From positions 1 to 64,000 of the forward strand of contig WEDG01005577.1 of assembly GCA_017591395.1 (NCBI GenBank): a DNA stretch of 64,000 nucleotides. The letters are read 5' to 3'. The translations under genes were made by a program, and so were the position numbers. The DNA is from Schistocephalus solidus. Its lineage: Eukaryota; Platyhelminthes; Cestoda; Diphyllobothriidea; Diphyllobothriidae. Shown piece after piece: positions 1 to 10,294 of the stretch; within the stretch, counting starts at the first letter, position 1, and the number at the start of each line of letters is the position of its first letter. The notes below the pieces were generated by a model. That model made no database searches. It was not told the DNA's origin and was given only the letters and a program-made list of their open reading frames with translations.

Positions 1-873
1 TAAAAATTTTACTCGCAGTCATTTTCGATGTGGGTAGATGGTGATTTAGCTTACGTGGCGCAGAATCACAAGGCTTTTGGTTTAAAACCTTCAAAACTTT
101 TGGCATCTGATGGACAACCTCCACGTCCTTGGCATTATCTGCACAACAACAATAACTAGGCGCTATGAGACGGTGTCTGACTTCTCCTGGTTCTGCTTTA
201 ACTAGTTAACTAGTCTAAGCATTGGCTAACGGGCTAATCCTTTAGGCATATTCAACACAACTACCTGCAGGAAGAAAGCTCCAAAATAAGGACTCGAATA
301 ACAGTCTTAGCATCCATTATGGATGTTTTAGTATTGTTAACTTCAATGATTGTGGGACTGAAAACAAAGGTCGATTCATCAGGCAAATGGGCCCATTCAC
401 CCACAGATTTTACAAAAGCCTTTTAAGTGTGTCACTCCCCATTCGGTCCCTTTTGGAACAAATCAGATATACCAACATTACTTCAATACATCTGGTTTTA
501 TCATCAATATTTCTACGCGGGTACCTTCGAAAGCCACCTTTTTATAAAAAAATAATGCATTTATTAATTTATTTGCGTTGCAAAGGAATCTAAGGTTAAG
601 TCATCGCCTATACAGCCAGTATTATAGTACAATATATGGCATGCGCCCAACTCATGCCCGATATTAGCAGTGTAATACTTTATTTAAAGTAACAGGTCGC
701 TTCGTCAAAATTTTAATGAGGTCGCATGATTTTCAGTCTTCACTGCACTGGATGTATTTACGGTGCAGTAAGTCTAATCAATCGCACACTCATTCAGTAA
801 AAATAAAACAATTTGAACCGGTTCTAGGCAGAGAAAAATCAATAAACGCACCTGTACGTCACATGTCCTTCTA
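1..873 (+). repeat. Left arm of the long inverted repeat
   Basis: This arm is the reverse complement of 2988-3868. Matching landmarks include the stretch around 40-90 (against about 3770-3830) and the ACCGGTTCTAGGC stretch near 818 (against about 3040). It contains no convincing coding sequence. Confidence 0.75.
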
Positions 874-1150
874 GAAGTTTTGCTCCTGCCTTTCTATTCG
901 AAAAATGAAGGCCTATTGAACTCTACCTCCATTCTTAAATAAGATGTTTTTCCCTGCCTATCTTTCTACTTCTCTATTAATCTCAAAGCATCACTTACTT
1001 TTGACATAGCCGGACATGTTCTGTCTAAATTTTTAAGTATTTGTACATTTTATCTGCACAAATTGTCATAACTTTTATTTCTGTTACATATGTTTGTTGA
1101 GACAGTGCCTGCCAGGCTATCAAATATAGTTCTGAATAAATAAATAAAGA
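870..1150 (+). mobile_element. Family C non-LTR element, 3' end fragment
   Basis: This stretch matches the 3' untranslated end of the family C copies at 7300-7560 and 22,030-22,285. It has a degraded CTCCT stem-loop region (876-958), then the TTTGTACATTTTATCTGCAC block, and ends in a short A-rich tail (CTGAATAAATAAATAAAG). Its start coincides with the inner edge of the left foldback arm, so it is a 5'-truncated insertion in, or at the edge of, the foldback spacer. Confidence 0.65.
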
Positions 1151-2987
1151 TGACTCGATGTATTCAAGCCTTCTTGCGTAGATGCCGTCTGACGTATTTA
1201 AAAGTACAGTAGGGACGGGATGCTTAGCGCAGTTCGGCTATGAGGGAGTTCCGAGCTTTACGTTTTATGCTCACGGGTGGCGGCAAAGAGACACCCTATC
1301 TATGCTGCAGGGCTCTTTGGAACGTGATGAGCGAGGAAAAACGCGGGATTTCCTAAAATAAGTTAAAATTTTACCGGTTGAGGATAAAAACCGCGAAAAG
1401 ATTACTGGAAGTTCTGCGTTGCTTTGTAGGTAACGTTTGATTATTCGTTGCTTAACTCATTTCGCAAATCAGCAGTAAAACCAAAGGACGAAAAGGTGAC
1501 TAAAACAAAAATTCTCAATCAATGAATACTGCTTATAGGTGGCCTTTTCAAGCTAACATAATACTCGTCAAGTTGGAAGGACAGATACTGAGCCAACCAA
1601 CCCTTCATAAGAAACCATTTAACTCCCAGAATCAGCGTAAGAATGCCTGACTTGCGGCGCTAGATATCTTCTAAAGCGTTCAGTTCGATATTTTTATAAG
1701 TGGAAATTGCGAAACCACTGTATCTTGAGACGCCATTACGGATCTTCGGTTTCCATTTGATGTAGTTATTTTTGCCTCGTAACAGCAGAGCACATGACCA
1801 TTTTGAAAACAATTGTCAACTTCTATTTCACCACAAAAGATGTGCTCCAAAAAGTAATTTATACAGGCACCGCAATTACCGCGGCCAAAAGCCACCTGTC
1901 CCGGCAGCCACCATTCCTCTGACCATAATCAGAAAACGAACCACCATTTTTGTTTCTGTCCCCCTCCCTCAACCTCGACAACCGCAAAAATTTTTTATTC
2001 TTACCCGCATATTTAACTTCGTGACACAGTGATATAAACATAAAAAGGCCTGATGAGAATTTATCGTAAGCCAACGTATGCTCACCAAAATCGTCTTTTT
2101 GAAAGAGGCATACCTTTTATAAAATGGACCTCAGAAAGATGACGTAAACTGTAAATTCTTTACACTAGATAAACGTATTTACTTCAATGCTGGATAATTT
2201 TTGGTCTTTTGCTTAAGCCAGAGATTCTTTAACGATAACTGGCCTTCCAACACTTCCTGTCTGCATTAATCGTGCTATCATCCGAGAGGCGGGTTACGGA
2301 GGCCAGTTTTATACGAAGGATTTGCAAGTTATCATAATGTAGAGTTATAAGGAGGACTTAAAGCTAACCTAAGAAGATTTGTGTGCAAAAACAAATATTA
2401 AGTCTCTTAAGTCAACTCTATCCGTAGCGCCATTATTTGGATTTAGATTGCTTTTATTTGTTATGTATATGTCCATACAGAAATTTCAATCCATTAGCTT
2501 CGAAAAGCAGGCATTGTGGGTCATCTCACGGTCCTGTCTCATACACTAATGCTATTAGACTTGCACGGTTCCAAAGGAATCACTGCTAATGCTGGTGGAA
2601 TGACTGCAAAGAACAACTTACGTGTTGATGTACTTTCCCATAGTATTAAATCCAATAATTTATACATAAAATGTCAGACGTCACAATCTTTGTAAAAGAC
2701 GTTGGAGCGTTTAACCAGATGCATGACAATAGTCCATACGGTGACAGCACGTGGGCGGTCGACATTACGCGAAGAATGTCCAGCATGCCGAGTGTGTTGA
2801 TTTGTTAACGGCTCTCTAACCGGTTTAGGTTTACATATTACCAGGTTTGCACACTTTGATGTACCTCTCGCCGGTGTTCCTTGCCATGGCGAAATCTTCG
2901 AGTAAAACCGAGTTACGCTTTTGTCAATTTTCTTTTTAAAACGCCTCAAATGATGAAAATAGGTGAAAGATCATTAAGGTTTGTCTA
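1151..2987. other. Foldback spacer, unassigned
   Basis: I found no recognisable gene here. Short open frames at 1680-2074 and 2674-2949 overlap on both strands and show no known motif. Confidence 0.4.
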
Positions 2988-3868
2988 GGAAGGACATGTG
3001 ACGCTACAGGTAAGGTTTATTGATTTTCTTTCCGCCTAGAACCGGTTCAAATTGTTTATTTTTACTGACATGAGTGTTTCAGATTGGACTTACTGCAACC
3101 AAAATACATTCAGTGCAGTGAAAGATCTGAAATGTGCGACCTCGTGTACAAATTTGATGAAGGACCGTACTTAAATAAAGTATTACCCTGCTAATATCGG
3201 GCATGAGTTCGGGCGCATGCGCATATATTGTACTATAATACTGGCTGTATAGGCATGACTTAACCTTAGATTCCTTTTGCAACGCAAATAAATTAATAAA
3301 TGCATTATTTTATAAAAAGGTGGCTTTCGAAAGGTACCCGCGTAGAAAATATTGATGATAAACCAGATGTATTGAAGTAATGTTGAGTATATCTGATTTG
3401 GTTCCAAAAGGGACCGAATGGGAGGCACACACTTTAAAAGGCTTTTGTAAATCTGTGGGAGGGTGAATGGGCCCATTTGCCTGATGAATCGACCTTTGTT
3501 TTTCAGTCCACAATCATTGAAGTTAACAATTACCAAAAACATCCATAATGGATGCTAAGACTGTTATTCGAGTCCTTATTTTGAGCTTTCTTCCTTGCGA
3601 GTAGCTGTGTCGAATATGCTAGGGATTAGCCCGTTAGTGATAGCTCAGCTTTAGCTAGTTAATCAAAGCAGAACCAGGAGAAGTCGACACACCGTCTCTA
3701 TAGCTTCCTAGTTATTGTTGTTGTGCAGATAATGCCAAGGACGTGGAGGTTGTCCATCAGATACCCAAAAGTTTTGAAGGTTTTTAAACCAAAGCCTTGT
3801 GATTCTGCGCCACGTAACCAAATCACCATCTACCTGACGAAAATGACTGCGAGTAAAATTTTTTATAA
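2988..3868 (-). repeat. Right arm of the long inverted repeat
   Basis: Reverse complement of 1-873. The longest open frame in it (minus strand, 3183-3542, 119 codons) corresponds to a broken frame in the left arm. It is probably fortuitous, because the two arms do not preserve a common reading frame. Confidence 0.75.
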
Positions 3869-4014
3869 AACCTAAATATGACAACTTCTACGTGGCAGCA
3901 GAGAATAAGGATACTCGAACGTCAAAAATAGAAATTCCATCAATTGACGGTTGTTTATCAGTCCCGAGCCCACCAGAGAAAACATTTAGGGATAGAGTAA
4001 TCGGCACTGCTGGA

Positions 4015-4515
4015 GAAAGTTAAACTGAGGGCGACGAGACCAAGTCGAGTGGATTGGAATCGCCTAGTCTATGAGGGCGGAGTAGAAAGACTGTGATGTT
4101 TTCCTCATAGGCAATACAGAGAGGATATGCTCTTAGTCTTCAAACTTGTCAGGGAGTTGATTGTGCTCTTCAGATGGAAGCGACTTTTTGTGAATTGGTA
4201 AATATGACAGTCTCCGTGGTCACCAATACAAACTGAAGAGAAACCACGCCTAACTTGAAGTGTGGGCCAGTTTAATTCTCCACTGGGTGATTAAAGAGTA
4301 AAACAAACATCCAAAATCGTTTGTTAACGTTGAAGGCGTTGAAATGTTTCAAAGAAGACAAAATAAATTTTTATTTGATGGACATATATTAAGTCAAAAC
4401 CAATGAATGATATACTATAACCATATCTCTATGTTACATTTCCATATTTTGCTAGCGTCTAACTGATAATAGGCTCAGCCTATGTTTCTTATATATACTG
4501 AATTATACGGAATTA
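4015..4515 (+). pseudogene. Family A CR1-like element, 3' fragment
   Basis: The sequence runs parallel to 11,265-12,005: the AGGCAATACAGAG block, the TTGATTGTGCTCTTCAGATGG block, the GGTCACCAATACAAACTGAA block, and a tail around TTATATATACTGAATTATAC. In the better copy these blocks encode the C-terminal end of a CR1-like reverse transcriptase ORF. Here the frame is broken by stops and indels. Unlike the later copy, this one has no family B insertion, so it shows the uninterrupted family A structure. Confidence 0.65.
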
Positions 4516-5064
4516 AAAGTCTTCAGTATGCATTAGAGAAACACTTGCCATCCAATCAAGTGCATGACGGCGCCCAAGCAGTGCCAAATCAATAAACCTA
4601 TTTATGTCAAAATGACGTCTCCCGCATTTGTCGCAAGTTGGGCTGATTGGGGATGATGGCTTCATTGTCTGCGTCTGACCCGTAAGATATCAAAATTAAA
4701 TTGCCAATTCTGGTTAGCAGCGTGATAAGTACTCAGTAATTTAATTAATCGACATTGACACATGAGGCAGTGCGCAACTTGTGCTCTCAGCATAACTGAA
4801 TACTTTTCCCAGTCAAAGTTTTGAAGATGAATATGGAGAGAAGAGGCCGATTTGTCATCTCGGAGTTAATGTTAAAAGCACATAAGTCACCAGTAGCGAA
4901 GATATAAAAGGAAGAAAAGCGTTTGCTTCTCTTGCATGCTTTCCAGCTCGGTTATAATGCTTAACAAGCAGCCGCTAATATAGACAAAGCACCAACAGTA
5001 GCGATCATAAGTGATTGGGGGTTGCGAAATGGACTAAAAGATTTTTTTGACAAGTAACGTATTG
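4516..5064. other. Unassigned stretch
   Basis: I see no gene, RNA or clear repeat in this stretch. The left boundary of the mariner relic may reach into its last 100 bases. Confidence 0.4.
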
Positions 5065-5500
5065 AAGCTCAATAAGATAGAGGATAATCAAGTGGCCTTG
5101 AAAATTAAATTTTGAAAGCAAGTGTGGACTAAAACCTTGGTCAATGTCACAGAAATGTCTGAGGTGCCTGGTATTAGTACATCAGCTTTGTTCTACCATC
5201 TGATACAAATTAATAAGGTGAAAAATCTCGATAGATGTGTCCCACATGAGCTCAATAAAAATCAAAGAGTTTGGCCTTTTGCAGTGTGTCCGAGGCTTTC
5301 TCTGCGAAACACTAATGATCCATTTTCGGATCAAATAATGACATGTGACGAAACGTTGATCCTTTAGAATTAATTTAAGCAATAAGGCAACGGTTTCTTC
5401 GTTTCGAAGTACCCAAACATTTTCCCTAAACAGATGTTGTGTTAGCAGAAGTTTATGGTGACAGACTTGTGGTCTTCTAGTGATTTTTTCCACTAAAACG
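5065..5500 (+). pseudogene. Mariner-type (IS630/Tc1/mariner) transposase relic
   Basis: Residues translated from 5122-5367 read like the middle of a mariner transposase. A helix-turn-helix-like stretch (GISTSALFYHLIQINKVKNL) is followed by CVPHELNKNQ, then a LRNTNDPF block, then MTCDETLIL. The last matches the family's TCDEKWIL block, which carries the first catalytic aspartate. Downstream, the KHFP and Q-KK-VMVT-WWS blocks of the family can be traced in shifting frames through about 5490, with stops. The D34D second and third acids are not preserved in an open frame, and I found no flanking terminal inverted repeats. This is a dead cut-and-paste DNA transposon fragment. Confidence 0.72.
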
Positions 5501-6069
5501 TTTTGAAGGCTAAAAAACATTGATGGAGAGATGCATATATGCTCAGCGAGCATACTTGAACTTATTCTCGCAAACGTAGTGTTAAAGATTTCAAGATTAA
5601 ATTTTTGTTTATTAAATTGCCTGGTGTATTCCGAGAAACCTAATAACTTCGTCGAATGAGACTACCGGTGGAGCAGAATGGAATGGCCATTTCTGGATTT
5701 TAAGACGTAATCCGTTAGTTATAGCCCTGCCCAGGTCTGCATTAGGCATTATTGCGTAAGTTGAACAGGGAACTTGTTGAGAGACTAGGAGCCGGAGATA
5801 CAGGACTGAAGAAGCTGACAGCTCATGCAATCGTCACTTCTCATAAGAATTTTGACCTCGTGAACCTTGACACAGTGTTCGGGTTCCGTCTCTACTGTTG
5901 TCGTCCATTTGTCTTTCCGTGTCTAATGCATGCCTTCGATTTCTCTAAACCAGTTGAGCAAGATGCGAAAGTGACTCCAGAGTTTCCGTGACGTGTTAAA
6001 GAGCCTTTTTTTATTATTACGTGGCACAGGATGATTAGGTCCAGTTTTTATGCAAACCCACATTCGTGT
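5501..6069. other. Unassigned stretch
   Basis: Small frames on both strands (minus 5612-5830, plus 5752-5991) overlap each other and show no family motif. Near 6080-6115 there are three short AAAATGCGTCA-like direct repeats at the edge of the minus-strand family C copy. Confidence 0.4.
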
Positions 6070-6171
6070 TACGTGAAAATGCGTCAACAAAATGCGTCAC
6101 GAAAATGCGTCAATGAACTTAAGTCCTCAGCATTTTAGGATCCAGAAGTGAATTCTGATTATGGTTAATAT

Positions 6172-7560
6172 CGGCGTGGAGCTCCACATGGCTAATGGAG
6201 TTCTCACCTTCTAAGTGTCGCTTCATGAGTTTTGAGCCTGTAAGGCTGCCGCATCCTCTTATTTTTAAAGGTTGCCCTATGATTGAATGTTCCTCCATCA
6301 AGGACTTGGGCTTAAGCTACACCAATAAATTAGATCTTTCACCTCATGCCGATAGAATTACGGCCAAAGCTGCTCAGATTTGCGGCTTTATTTCTTATAA
6401 TTTCTACCTTCCTGAAATTAAATTAAGACTTTATCGTATGTTTGTACTTCCCATTCTTGAATTTTGCTGTCCTTTTTTCGGTTTAATGAACGAATCTAGC
6501 CGATCAAAAATTAAAATTGTCCAAAGACATTTCACAAAAAAATCCTATTTCCTACTCTTTCAACTACTTCCTACTCAACAAGATGCCAGCTAATGAAGCT
6601 AAAATTTCTTTGGCTCAGGAGACTTGAAGCAGGCTTTTGTCTCCTTTTCCGACTAAATAATAGTTCAACTCTCCCCAAGCTTTCTGTCATTACCCCCGTT
6701 AGTCTTCCTTATAACCTAAAAAATTCTGCACTAATTATACCTCCCCCTGCGTCCTCCACGTGTAAACGCTCTCTCTTCTTTGCTTCTAGGTATAGTTTTC
6801 TTTGGAATAACTTGCCAATTGAAATAAGGTCGTTAACTTGTCTATCTGCAGTTAAGCGAAGACTGCACATTTATCTTAACACTGATTATATTAACCTTTT
6901 ATTTTCCTCATCTTTACCCAGTAGCTTTCCCCATGACTCGGAGAAAGGACCATCGGGAATTTAAATGACCCTCTTGAAACTATATTTTCGCTACCTCGGG
7001 TCGCCTATGAACTATGATGTCTCCTTGTATCACCAGTCATCCAAACAATGACGTCATTCGGACGTACACATTCGGTGGTCCACAGTCTAAAATGCTACCG
7101 TTTCTTTGGATACTAACCATCATCAGAATTCAATTCTGGATCCTAAGATGCTAAGGACCTTAGTTCATAGACGCATTTTTGTGAGATTTTGTTTCATACA
7201 CCTAAGTGATCAAGAACTAATCACCTCGACGTTTCATTATCTCATTCTGAAATGCTACTACCGTATTACCCTACTCTACCACCTGACCATTTTTTCCTAA
7301 GCAGTTTTTTCTCCTACCTTCTATTAAAAAATGAAGGCTTATTGAACTCTGCCTCCATTTTATGGTTGGAGTTTTTTTCACTGCCTATTTATTTCTAGTT
7401 CACCATTAATTTTAAAACATCGCTAACTGTTGACATAGCAGGAAAAGTTATCTATTTGTACATTTTATCTGCACACATTTTCATAACTTTATTTCGTTAC
7501 TAATGTTTGCTTAGACAGTGCCTTGCCGGTGCTAACCAAATATAAATTCTAAATTCTAAA
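6172..7560 (+). pseudogene. Family C non-LTR retrotransposon, 5'-truncated copy
   Basis: Homology to the full-length C copy begins abruptly near 6177 (TGGAGCTCCACATGG) and runs to the A-rich tail at 7560 (ATTCTAAATTCTAAA). The coding part (6195-6964) is the C-terminal end of a reverse transcriptase ORF in two frames, joined by a frameshift near 6590. Recognisable blocks are KDLGLSYTNKLDLSPHADRI, LRLYRMFVLPILEFCCPFFG and FLWNNLPIEIRSL. The polymerase palm lies upstream of the truncation. A 3' untranslated region with the conserved CTCCT stem-loop (7301-7385) follows. Such 5' truncation is what incomplete target-primed reverse transcription gives. Confidence 0.8.
7301..7385 (+). other. Family C 3' stem-loop (T-run, CTCCT ... 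GGAG, T-run)
   Basis: The 5' side reads GCAGTTTTTTCTCCTACC and the 3' side GGTTGGAGTTTTTTTCACTG. CTCCtACC pairs with GGTtGGAG with one mismatch. The full-length copy at 22,031 has the perfect form. Confidence 0.6.
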
Positions 7561-8055
7561 AGCGGCAGCATTTTAGACTGTTGACCACCGAATGTGTACG
7601 TCCGAATGACTTCATCGTTTGGATGACTGGTGATATAAGGAGACATCATAGTTCATGGGCAAACTTGAGGTAGCGAAAATATAGTTTCAAAAGAACTGAA
7701 AAAAACTGAGATTATTGTACAACGGCATATTTTGATGAAATCCATGGAAGGGAAGGCTATATTGTGGCGTGGGAAAGATAGGGGGTGGCAAAGAAATGAG
7801 ATTTTGAGGGAAGTTAGCATAAATTAGCCGAAAACGTGCATTTGAAAAAGGAATAAATGATTTTGAAAAACTGGTAACATAATTAGAAGGGTTAATTATT
7901 GGGGGATTTTGGACACTTTTTGAGTTGGGAAAGATGCTAACGTTAGCGTTCGGATATTTTGTATATGCTGAGGTGTTAGCAGGGTTCCCATCGGTAATGA
8001 AATTACTGATTTTGATGCCCGACATAGCCAATTATTCAGATTTACTGGGAAAATT

Positions 8056-10240
8056 CATAGGTTTACTGGATTTGGCAGCTTAAGTAGGCGTGTTTTGCTT
8101 GGGAGGAGAAAAATTCTCGACTATTTTATCCATTTCGAAGATATCGGCAGGGTAATTGTATCTCTTTTCCTTTGTGAAAACTGACCGGAAAAATGCCGGA
8201 AGATGATCAGCCTTTGCACCGTCTTAAGTAAGGTCTATGCCCTCGGTGGTCTTGAGCAGGGGTATCGGATCCTTCTTCCGTGTATAATGCCTGAGGTAAC
8301 TGTAAAACTGTTTCGGGTTCATGGTGGCCCGGGTAGGCAGATCCACTTCAAAATCCTGTCTTGTTCTAACAATAAGGCTTTTGAGCCGATTTCTCTACCT
8401 TTTTTACGCATTTGAAGATGCAGGAGCTCCGTCCGTAAGCGATTTTTCCACAATCTCCGCTTTTTGTTAATTTTGATTTTTAAAGCCTGCGTAAACTATC
8501 GTGGTCTGTTTGTTAGCCTCTCTCAAAATCGGACAATGATGTCTGATTAGCCTGTGCAGTACGTCCCGGAAAGTTCCCCAGTCCTCGGTTATGTTTCCGA
8601 AGAACCAAAGGTTCCCACTGAGTGCGCATGAGTTTGGCCTTCATTCCACTGAAATAGCCTTGCCATATATTCCTTCTGACTGTTGTGGGTCTTGCTGGTA
8701 CAGAAATTAGCGTGTATTCCCATCGCAGTACAACGTGGTCACTTTTACCTAGTGGCGGTAGACATGACACTTCGTCGATGCTGTCCTGCGACTTCGTGAG
8801 AACTTGGTCCCGGCAATTGGTCTGTTGTCCTTCGCGCACCCTTGTTGGAAAAGTGGCATGCTATGTCAGAAGAAGCTTAAGCGTCGTGCTCAGAAGGCAA
8901 CCGTCAAAGGCTTGATCAGAGTTATGTGCGCAGGCCAAGCTGCAGTCTATTTGAGGCGCATTAAAGTCACCCATAATCAGGATATCCGACCGTGTAGCAA
9001 TCTTTTCAAGCTCATCTAGCAGAAAAGCATCGGCTTCGGGGTCTCTTCTCGGTGGACGGTAGACTGTCAGGACATCTAGACTTGATGAACCTGGCACTTT
9101 TATGGAAAGCCATATCGCCTTTTAATTAGACGCCAGTATATCCGTTTTGTCTAAAACTGTCAGTTCACGTTTCACATATGTGAGTACGCCTCCTTGTTGA
9201 CGCCCTTCACCGTCTTTGCTTAATAGTTAGAAGCCAGTCATAGTTACCTCCCAGTCGTCCACGTGTTAGGACAACCAGGTTTACGTTAGGGAAATTTAAT
9301 CAGGAGATAGTTCACAGATATAAATCTTAACCTGGTCAAGATTCGATAACATACTTAGTGCATTGGTGTACATGAATGTTAATTTTCGGTTTGGCCGGGA
9401 ATTGCTTACGGTCGGTTACGAGCCCCCATTTACTTGGACGACTGCGTGGTCATCCGGAACAGCCTCTCCAGTGGGAGAACAATGGACGATGGACCACATG
9501 GTTTTTGTTAATAACCAAATTTTGTTCCCCTTCGCTGAGCTGTTGTCTCAGTTTGGTGGCACGTTTATGATGTTTTTTCCATTCCGCAGGTGAGAATTCC
9601 TGTTGAAAAAAAGTTTCAGATTTTGCGTTTTTTAACTTAAAGTGCCTAGATAAAATGAGCCTGGCTTCCTGGCTACTGGTCAAGATAATTTTGAAGAGGC
9701 CTAGAACGTGTTGATTCGGATTGGCTTTCGGGCCATTTTCCAAGTTGGAAGGCTGTTTTCATTTCAATCGACGTATTGGGTTCCAGCATATTGTTCAAAA
9801 AGTTCATGAAAGTGGTTCATGTCTTCTGAATATCAGTCTACGGGAGTTTAAGCGGTGGATTCAGGTAGTCCCTGTATTATGAAGCCTTATTTCCTGTCAG
9901 TTGCATTTTTGTACCAACGACGTGGTCATCCTCTATCTGGTATGTAGGTTCCGCGCTGCGCCCTGCTGATGATGGAGTGGATGCTGCTGGGCTATATGTG
10001 GGCTTTGTTCTGGTTTTTTTTATTTTGGCTAATTCCACGACTTCGGCGATTTTTAAATGCAGGTGGCCGTTCCAGTTGGGAATTGATACCACCGCTTGGG
10101 CTTGGTGTGTGAATTGCAGTATTTCCTGTGGCAGTGCCGTCAATAGCGTGAATATTAATTTGAGAGCGCGTCCACATCCGTGATTATGTGGTCGAATGGT
10201 TAGCGAGCGTGGCCATAGGACTGGTGGTCGTGGGCTCAAT
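8056..10240 (-). pseudogene. Family A CR1-like retrotransposon, minus copy: ORF1, endonuclease and linker
   Basis: Reading on the minus strand from 10,240: an ORF1-like part spans 9877-10,239 and 9450-9743, the second with ILSRHFKLKNAKSETFFQQE. An apurinic-type endonuclease domain follows: residues like SNLDQVKIYICELSPD near 9330, QQGGVLTYVKRELTV near 9190, YRPPRRDPEADAFLLDELEK and ILIMGDFNAPQIDCS within 8861-9097, and LGKSDHVVLRWEY within 8513-8839. A linker between endonuclease and polymerase then runs in shifting frames to about 8060. Stops and frameshifts are frequent. The polymerase is missing because the minus-strand family C derivative begins at 8055. The endonuclease would nick target DNA in a live copy. 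Confidence 0.75.
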
Positions 10241-10262
10241 CCCGGCTTGCGGCATAATTTTT
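10188..10262 (+). repeat. tRNA-like (SINE-type) sequence with A- and B-box-like motifs
   Basis: TGGTCGAATGGTTAGCG resembles a polymerase III A box and D arm. GGGCTCAATCCC, about 35 bases on, resembles a B box and T arm with one change. The bases before and after allow only a weak acceptor stem (CCGT with GCGG), so it is not a convincing functional tRNA. A tRNA-derived SINE head or tRNA relic is more likely. It lies between the minus and plus family A copies. Confidence 0.35.
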
Positions 10263-10294
10263 GAATTCTTTTGTGGTGGCTTACAAATTAATGA

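Larger units (their letters stand above)
1..3868. mobile_element. Long inverted-repeat (foldback) structure, about 3.9 kb
   Basis: The first ~873 bases and bases 2988-3868 are reverse complements of each other with many scattered mismatches and small indels. The outer ends read TTTTACTCGCAGTCATTTT on the left and the complement on the right. The inner ends share ACATGTCCTT and its complement. A ~2.1 kb spacer separates the arms. The divergence between arms argues against an assembly palindrome. I see no transposase in arms or spacer; open frames in the arms resemble nothing I recognise. The left end may continue beyond the window. It could be a foldback-type or non-autonomous TIR DNA transposon, or two older copies of one repeat that landed head to head. 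Confidence 0.7.
6070..8055 (-). mobile_element. Family C derivative, internally deleted, split by a plus-strand C copy
   Basis: On the minus strand, 8055 to about 7695 matches the 5' region of the full-length C copy (18,335-18,700); the open frame 7687-8031 aligns with the frame at 18,340-18,680. It then jumps directly to the C 3' untranslated region (7692-7562, equal to the complement of 6965-7095). It continues after an interruption at 6171-6075 (complement of 7105-7200). Everything encoding endonuclease and reverse transcriptase is missing between the two parts. The interruption (6172-7560) is a second family C copy in the opposite orientation. This looks like a non-autonomous deletion derivative, later hit by a member of its own family. 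Confidence 0.65.

Noticed and set aside
1680..2074. Overlapping open frames in the foldback spacer as a transposase.
   Set aside because: No catalytic motif, and frames on both strands are equally long.
3183..3542. 119-codon open frame in the right foldback arm as a gene.
   Set aside because: The other arm does not keep the same frame, and no known motif is present.
7301..7385. Reading the stem-loop plus T-run as a factor-independent bacterial terminator.
   Set aside because: The genome is eukaryotic, T-runs flank both sides of the stem, and the motif sits at retrotransposon 3' ends.
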